A stretch of DNA of 64,000 nt from an uncultured Rhodospirillales bacterium (GTDB lineage: Bacteria > Pseudomonadota > Alphaproteobacteria > Reyranellales > Reyranellaceae), in NCBI GenBank assembly GCA_902825855.1, contig CADECW010000002.1:107375-171374 (forward strand), given 5' to 3'. Made by a program: the position numbers and the translations under genes. Numbering within the stretch: position 1 is the first letter of the stretch; each line of letters begins with the position of its first letter. The notes beneath the pieces were generated by a model that did not search any database, was not told the DNA's origin, and worked only from the letters and a program-made list of their open reading frames with translations. Shown piece by piece: positions 59,952 through 64,000 of this stretch.

Positions 59952-60659
59952 TTAGCCACCGACCAGTACGTCCTTTGCCCGGTTGATGCGCGCGGCAAGG
60001 TCGGCGGTGCCGCCAGCGTCAGGATGCGTACGACGGATGAGGCGGCGATGCGCCGCCCTGATCTCGTCCTCGGTGGCGCCCTGGGAAAGGCCCAGTACCG
60101 CCAGCGCCTCCTCGCGCGACATGTCGGTGCGAGGTCCGCGGGGCGGTGACTGCCGTGCGGCGCGCCAGTCGACATTCAGCCGCCGATCGAGATAAGCCTC
60201 CATCACCCGCAGCGAATCGGCATCGGTCCCGCATTCTTCGTGAAGGTCCAGCAGTTCGCCGTCGGACAGCTGATCCAGTGTGCGCCCGGCAAAACGGCCG
60301 GCCAGAACCGTGCCGCCGACGTCACCGGTGGAGTGATCGATCCACGCCTGCAGGAACGACGTCCGCACTTCGGTGCGCCGGCCTGTACCGGGTGAGCTGA
60401 AGCCGCCGGACGGCCGATTGCGCAGGGCGCGGGCGATGAGGCCGGTGATCACCAGGCCAGCGAGGCCGAACAGCTCCGGCAGCAGGCTCGGCAAGAAGCG
60501 CAGGCCGAAGATCAGCATGCCGCCGACGGCGATGGCGCCCAGCCCGACCAGCACCAAGCGTATGCCGCGTGCCATCGACGACGGGTTGGCGCGCAGGAAC
60601 CAGGCGATGCCGAGGGCGACGACGGCGAGAATGACGAGGGCCAGGACGATGGCCGGCAT
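59952..60659 (-). CDS. Membrane protein with C-terminal DnaJ domain
   Basis: 235 residues. Two N-terminal membrane helices (AIVLALVILAVVALGIAWFL and LVLVGLGAIAVGGMLIFGLRFL) are followed by a third hydrophobic run, then a cytoplasmic part with QAWIDHSTGDVGGTVLAGRFAGRTLDQLSDGELLDLHEEC (helical, conserved in alphaproteobacteria) and a J domain with the HPD motif in RRTHPDAGGTADLAARINRAKD. Likely recruits DnaK to the membrane. 3 bp after mltG. Confidence 0.88.
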   Translation of the reverse strand: MPAIVLALVILAVVALGIAWFLRANPSSMARGIRLVLVGLGAIAVGGMLIFGLRFLPSLLPELFGLAGLVITGLIARALRNRPSGGFSSPGTGRRTEVRTSFLQAWIDHSTGDVGGTVLAGRFAGRTLDQLSDGELLDLHEECGTDADSLRVMEAYLDRRLNVDWRAARQSPPRGPRTDMSREEALAVLGLSQGATEDEIRAAHRRLIRRTHPDAGGTADLAARINRAKDVLVGG

Positions 60660-60662
60660 GGC

Positions 60663-61727
60663 TCACTGTCTCGGTGCAGGACGCTGCTGGCCGGCCGGCG
60701 GCGGCAACCCACCGGGCGTGGCCGGCGGTGTCTGCGACTGCTGCTGCTCGGCGCGTTCGCGCTGGATCTGGCGCCAGCGCTCGACGTTGCGATTGTGCTC
60801 GACGAGCGTCGTTGCGAAGGCGTGCCCGCCCTGCCCGTCGGCAACGAAGAAGAGCGCACGGTCGCGTACCGGATTGGTTGCCGCCTGGATCGAGGCGCGC
60901 CCCGGGTTGCAGATCGGGCCGGGCGGCAGGCCGGTGATGAAATAGGTGTTGTAGGGCGAGTTCGACTGCAGATCGGCGCGCGTCAGCTCGCGGTTGAACG
61001 GCACCTTGCCCTGGGTGATGCCATAGATCGTCGTCGGGTCGCTCTCGAGCCTCATGCGCCGGCGCAACCGATTGATAAAGACGGCGGCGACCTTGGCGCG
61101 CTCGGCCGGGAGCGCCGTCTCCTTCTCGACGATCGAGGCGAGGATCAAGGCCTCGCGGCGGTTGGCGAGCGGCAAGCCGGCGGTACGCTTGCGCCAGGCT
61201 TCATCCAACGCCTTGTCCATCGCCTCCTTCATGCGCATCAGCAGCCCGTCGCGCGTGTCGTCGCGCGAATAGAAGTAGGTCTCGGGCAGCAGGTCGCCTT
61301 CCTTGAGGTCGAGCGTGATCTCGCCCGACAACGCCGGCGTGTTCTTCACCAGGTCGATCACCTCAGCCGTCGTCATGCCTTCGACGACGGTGAGCCGGCG
61401 CTGCACCTGCTTGCCCGACTGCAGGAGATCGAGCAGCCCCAGCATGGAAATATGTGCCGGGATCTCATATTCGCCCGCCTTGATGGGCCTGGGCGTCGGA
61501 TCGATCATCACCGCCACCCGGAACAGGCGCTCGTGATCGATTATGCCTTCTTCCTTCAGCACCTTGGCCATGGTCTGCGGCCCCGCGCCGCGCGGGATGA
61601 CGATGTTCTTGGTCGCGGTCGAGGGTCCCGCCGCTCCCAGCAGCTGACTGCCAAGCCACAGCGCGCCACCCATCAGGGTGACGAACAGGGCGACGAAGAA
61701 CAGGACCCAACGGAAATAGCTGAGCAA
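60663..61727 (-). CDS. mltG: Endolytic murein transglycosylase
   Basis: 354 residues. A single membrane anchor (SYFRWVLFFVALFVTLMGGALWLGSQLL) precedes the LysM-like subdomain and the YceG domain: AGEYEIPAHISMLGLLDLLQSGK, LTVVEGMTTAEVIDLV, LPETYFYSRDDTRDGLL and the catalytic Glu in ILASIVEKETALPAERAKVAAVFINRL. It cleaves nascent glycan and sets chain length. 15 bp after fabF; the operon order fabF-mltG is alphaproteobacterial. Confidence 0.95.
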   Translation of the reverse strand: MLSYFRWVLFFVALFVTLMGGALWLGSQLLGAAGPSTATKNIVIPRGAGPQTMAKVLKEEGIIDHERLFRVAVMIDPTPRPIKAGEYEIPAHISMLGLLDLLQSGKQVQRRLTVVEGMTTAEVIDLVKNTPALSGEITLDLKEGDLLPETYFYSRDDTRDGLLMRMKEAMDKALDEAWRKRTAGLPLANRREALILASIVEKETALPAERAKVAAVFINRLRRRMRLESDPTTIYGITQGKVPFNRELTRADLQSNSPYNTYFITGLPPGPICNPGRASIQAATNPVRDRALFFVADGQGGHAFATTLVEHNRNVERWRQIQRERAEQQQSQTPPATPGGLPPPAGQQRPAPRQ

Positions 61728-61742
61728 CCCCAGCTCCGATGA

Positions 61743-62999
61743 TCAGACAGGACCGAAGATCAACGAGGCGTTGGTACCGCCGAAGCCGAACGAGTTGCTG
61801 AGCGCGTATCGGACCTTGCGCTGCTTGGCCTGCTTGGCGACGAGATCAATGTCGCACCCTTCGTCAGGCTCGTCCAGATTGAGCGTCGGCGGCACCGCCT
61901 GCTCGATGATCGACTTTATCGAATAGATCGCCTCGATGGCGCCGGCAGCGCCCAGCAGATGGCCGGTCGCCGACTTGGTCGACGACATGGACAGTTTGTA
62001 GGCGTCCTGTCCGAACGTCTTCTTCACCGCGCCGAGTTCGATCACATCGGCCATGGTCGACGTGCCGTGGGCATTGACGTAGTCGATCTGGTCGGTGTTG
62101 ACCTTGGCGCGCTTCAGCGCCGCCTTCATTGCGCGCTGGGCGCCGTCGCCGTCCTCCGACGGTGCGGTGATGTGATAGGCATCGCCCGACAGGCCATAGC
62201 CCACGACTTCGGCATAGATCTTCGCGCCGCGCTTCTTGGCGTGCTCGTACTCTTCGAGTACCACGACGCCCGCGCCTTCGCCCATGACGAAGCCGTCGCG
62301 TCGTTTGTCCCACGGCCGCGACGCCTGGGTCGGCGTGTCGTTGAAATCGGTCGACAGCGCCTTGCAGGCGTTGAAGCCCGCGATGCCGATGCGGCAGATC
62401 GCAGCCTCGGCGCCGCCTGCCACCATGACGTCGGCATCGTCGAGCTGGATCAGGCGCGCGGCGTCGCCCAGCGCATGGGCGCCGGTGGCGCAGGCCGTGA
62501 CGACGGAATGGTTCGGACCCTTGAAGCCATACTTGATCGAGACCTGGCCCGAGGCGAGGTTGATCAGCGCCGAAGGAATGAAGAACGGGCTGACGCGGCG
62601 CGGTCCGCGCTCCTTCAGCACCAGCGAGGTCTCGTAGATCGTCTGCAACCCGCCGATGCCCGCGCCGATCATCACGCCAGTGCGGTTGAGGCTGTCCTCG
62701 TCGGTCGGCTTCCAGCCCGAATCGTCGACCGCCTGGTCGGCGGCGGCAATGCCGAAGATCAAGAACTTGTCGAGCTTCCGCTGTTCCTTCGGGGCAAGAT
62801 AGCTGTCGACGTTGAAATGGCCGTTTGCCTTGTCGCCCTGCGGCACTTCGCCCGCGATCTTCGTCGCGAGATCGGAGGTGTCGAAGGCCTGGATGGACCG
62901 GATGCCGGACTCGGCCGCCATCAGGCGCCGCCAGTTGGTATCGACGCCGTCGCCCAGCGGCGTCACCATCCCCATGCCGGTAATGACGACTCGCCTCAT
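61743..62999 (-). CDS. fabF: 3-oxoacyl-[ACP] synthase II
   Basis: 418 residues. It extends acyl-ACP by two carbons. The opening RRVVITGMGMVTPLGDGVDTNWRRLMAAESGI is family-typical, with the Cys in ACATGAHALGDAARLI (Cys about 170) and the two His in HGTSTMADVIELGAVK and KSATGHLLGAAGAIEAIYS. AGGAGGAGAACAGGC precedes the ATG at 62999. acpP is 31 bp upstream. Confidence 0.97.
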   Translation of the reverse strand: MRRVVITGMGMVTPLGDGVDTNWRRLMAAESGIRSIQAFDTSDLATKIAGEVPQGDKANGHFNVDSYLAPKEQRKLDKFLIFGIAAADQAVDDSGWKPTDEDSLNRTGVMIGAGIGGLQTIYETSLVLKERGPRRVSPFFIPSALINLASGQVSIKYGFKGPNHSVVTACATGAHALGDAARLIQLDDADVMVAGGAEAAICRIGIAGFNACKALSTDFNDTPTQASRPWDKRRDGFVMGEGAGVVVLEEYEHAKKRGAKIYAEVVGYGLSGDAYHITAPSEDGDGAQRAMKAALKRAKVNTDQIDYVNAHGTSTMADVIELGAVKKTFGQDAYKLSMSSTKSATGHLLGAAGAIEAIYSIKSIIEQAVPPTLNLDEPDEGCDIDLVAKQAKQRKVRYALSNSFGFGGTNASLIFGPV

Positions 63000-63030
63000 T
63001 GCCTGTTCTCCTCCTCGCCGCAGGAGATGA

Positions 63031-63270
63031 TCAGGACTTGGCGTTGCTCTGGATGAAGCCGATGGCGTCGCCGACTGTCTGGATCTTCTCGGCGGCATCG
63101 TCGGGAATCTCGATGCCGAATTCCTCTTCGAACGCCATCACCAGTTCTACCGTATCCAGGCTGTCGGCGCCCAGGTCGTCGATGAACTTGGCATCTTCCT
63201 TCACCTGCGCCGCTTCGACGCCCAGATGCTCCACGACGATCTTCTTAACGCGCTCGCCAATATCGCTCAT
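63031..63270 (-). CDS. acpP: Acyl carrier protein
   Basis: 79 residues. It carries growing acyl chains on a 4'-phosphopantetheine attached to Ser 37 in [24 protein letters not shown]. The start [16 protein letters not shown] at 63270 is standard with GGAAGGACAAGAAA upstream; an in-frame ATG at 63294 would add 8 residues and overlaps the stop of a possible 15-residue leader. Acidic and helical throughout. Confidence 0.96.
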   Translation of the reverse strand: MSDIGERVKKIVVEHLGVEAAQVKEDAKFIDDLGADSLDTVELVMAFEEEFGIEIPDDAAEKIQTVGDAIGFIQSNAKS

Positions 63271-63293
63271 TTTCTTGTCCTTCCCGTATTTCA

Positions 63294-63341
63294 TCAAACT
63301 TGTTTCGCCCGAGGGAACGGCGATTTCCGGCTCTTATACAT
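63294..63341 (-). CDS. Candidate 15-residue basic leader peptide ahead of acpP (or promoter)
   Basis: The frame [15 protein letters not shown] starts at 63341 with GGAGG 5 bases before the ATG, and its TGA overlaps an ATG in frame with acpP (TGATG at 63296-63292). That arrangement would suit a translated leader. The same bases also match a promoter: TATAAG (-10) preceded 17 bases upstream by TAGCCA (-35, 4 of 6). If that promoter is used, the leader would not be transcribed. Function unknown in either case. Confidence 0.3.
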   Translation of the reverse strand: MYKSRKSPFPRAKQV

Positions 63342-63404
63342 AGCTGCCTCCCTATTGGCTAGCGCCGGAAAGCCCACTGAATCAGGCACTTGCAGCCATT
63401 CCCC

Positions 63405-64000
63405 TCAGATCATCGCCATCCCGCCGTTGATGTGCAGGGTCTGGCCGGTGACGTAGGCGGCCTCGTCGCTGGCCAGGTACACCACGCCGGCTGCGATCTC
63501 GTCGGGCGTGCCCAGCCGGTCGGCGGGAACACGGCCCAGAATCGCCTTCTTCTGTTCATCGGTCAGCACGTCGGTCATCGGCGTGACAATGAAGCCCGGC
63601 GCCACGCAGTTCACCGTGATGGCGCGCGAGGCGAGTTCCTGGGCGAGCGACTTGGACATTCCGATCAGGCCCGCCTTGGCGGCGGCGTAGTTGGCCTGGC
63701 CAGGATTGCCGGTGACGCCCACGACCGAGGTGATGTTGATCACCCGGCCGTGGCGCCGGCGCATCATGCCGCGCATCGCCGCCCGGGTCAGCCGGAAGGT
63801 GCCGGTCAGATTCACCTGCAGCACCTTCTCCCACTCCTCGTCCTTCATGCGCATCGAGATGTTGTCGCGCGTGATGCCGGCATTGTTGACCAGAACGTCG
63901 ATCTTGCCCATCGCCGCCTCGGCTTCCTTGGCCAGGCGGTCGATATCGCCGGCGTCGTCCATCCGCGCAGCGATGGCGTGGGCGCGCTCGCCGAGTTCAC
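63405..64000 (-). CDS. fabG: 3-oxoacyl-[ACP] reductase, 5'-partial
   Basis: An SDR that reduces 3-oxoacyl-ACP with NADPH. The C-terminal 198 codons are in the window and the frame remains open to its edge (the residues ELGERAHAIAAR precede the MDDAGD segment), so the start is outside. NNAGITRDNISMRMKDEEWEKVLQVNLTGTF, Ser/Tyr/Lys in ITSVVGVTGNPGQANYAAAKAGLIG and the ending YVTGQTLHINGGMAMI are diagnostic. It stops 135 bp before acpP. Confidence 0.95.
   Translation of the reverse strand, partial: ELGERAHAIAARMDDAGDIDRLAKEAEAAMGKIDVLVNNAGITRDNISMRMKDEEWEKVLQVNLTGTFRLTRAAMRGMMRRRHGRVINITSVVGVTGNPGQANYAAAKAGLIGMSKSLAQELASRAITVNCVAPGFIVTPMTDVLTDEQKKAILGRVPADRLGTPDEIAAGVVYLASDEAAYVTGQTLHINGGMAMI

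Overview
The window is chromosomal DNA from a GC-rich alphaproteobacterium. Three conserved alphaproteobacterial blocks support this: rne/amidase/mrcA/prfB; aroQ-accB-accC-aat followed by DUF2155, MlaD and NDUFA12-like genes; and fabG-acpP-fabF-mltG. Paired acyl-CoA dehydrogenases, orphan Bug-type and TRAP binding proteins and a B12-dependent ribonucleotide reductase would fit a Rhodospirillales/Reyranella-like soil or water bacterium; the genus is a guess. I saw no rRNA, tRNA, CRISPR array, insertion sequence, prophage or plasmid functions.

Layout. 1-7.1 kb: a broken small secreted protein, a GMC oxidoreductase, a flavin-dependent LLM-type enzyme, a Tat-exported family 1 glycosidase, a secreted protein of unknown role, a class II aldolase and a Bug binding protein. 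7.2-15.3 kb: prfB with its programmed frameshift, mrcA, an N-acetylmuramoyl-L-alanine amidase and RNase E with a long leader. 15.3-25.3 kb: accessory metabolism, including a LacI-type regulon with two identical 14-bp operators (TRAP binding protein, hydroxybutyrate-dehydrogenase-like SDR, hydroxyisobutyrate-dehydrogenase-like enzyme), an MFS carboxylate carrier and a two-subunit acyl-CoA dehydrogenase. 25.3-30.7 kb: an aminotransferase translationally coupled to three tandem paralogous secreted proteins, then a catalytically doubtful gamma-glutamyltransferase-like lipoprotein.

30.7-39 kb: M48 protease and DsbA-like thiol protein, then the homogentisate pathway (hppD, hmgA, fah, maiA) divergent from its likely MarR regulator, ending in a coupled membrane-anchored protein. 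39-43.5 kb: aroQ, biotin carboxylase genes and aat, convergent with envelope and respiratory small genes. 43.5-50.2 kb: nrdJ, a lysine-rich 18-residue microgene with structured downstream RNA and a terminator, and hypothetical/GNAT proteins. 50.4-56.2 kb: clpS-clpA, a SPOR-domain DD-carboxypeptidase and a GGCT-fold protein. 56.2-64 kb: galU-ugd-phosphomannomutase (sugar nucleotide supply) and fabG(partial)-acpP-fabF-mltG-dnaJ-like.

Together the window mixes housekeeping (translation termination, RNA decay, peptidoglycan, fatty acid and nucleotide synthesis, N-degron proteolysis) with catabolic modules. No wholly novel system stands out. The most unusual items are the coupled LprI/RsiV-like tandem family, the nrdJ-linked microgene with its structured RNA, the exact paired LacI operators, and a possible basic leader peptide or promoter in front of acpP.
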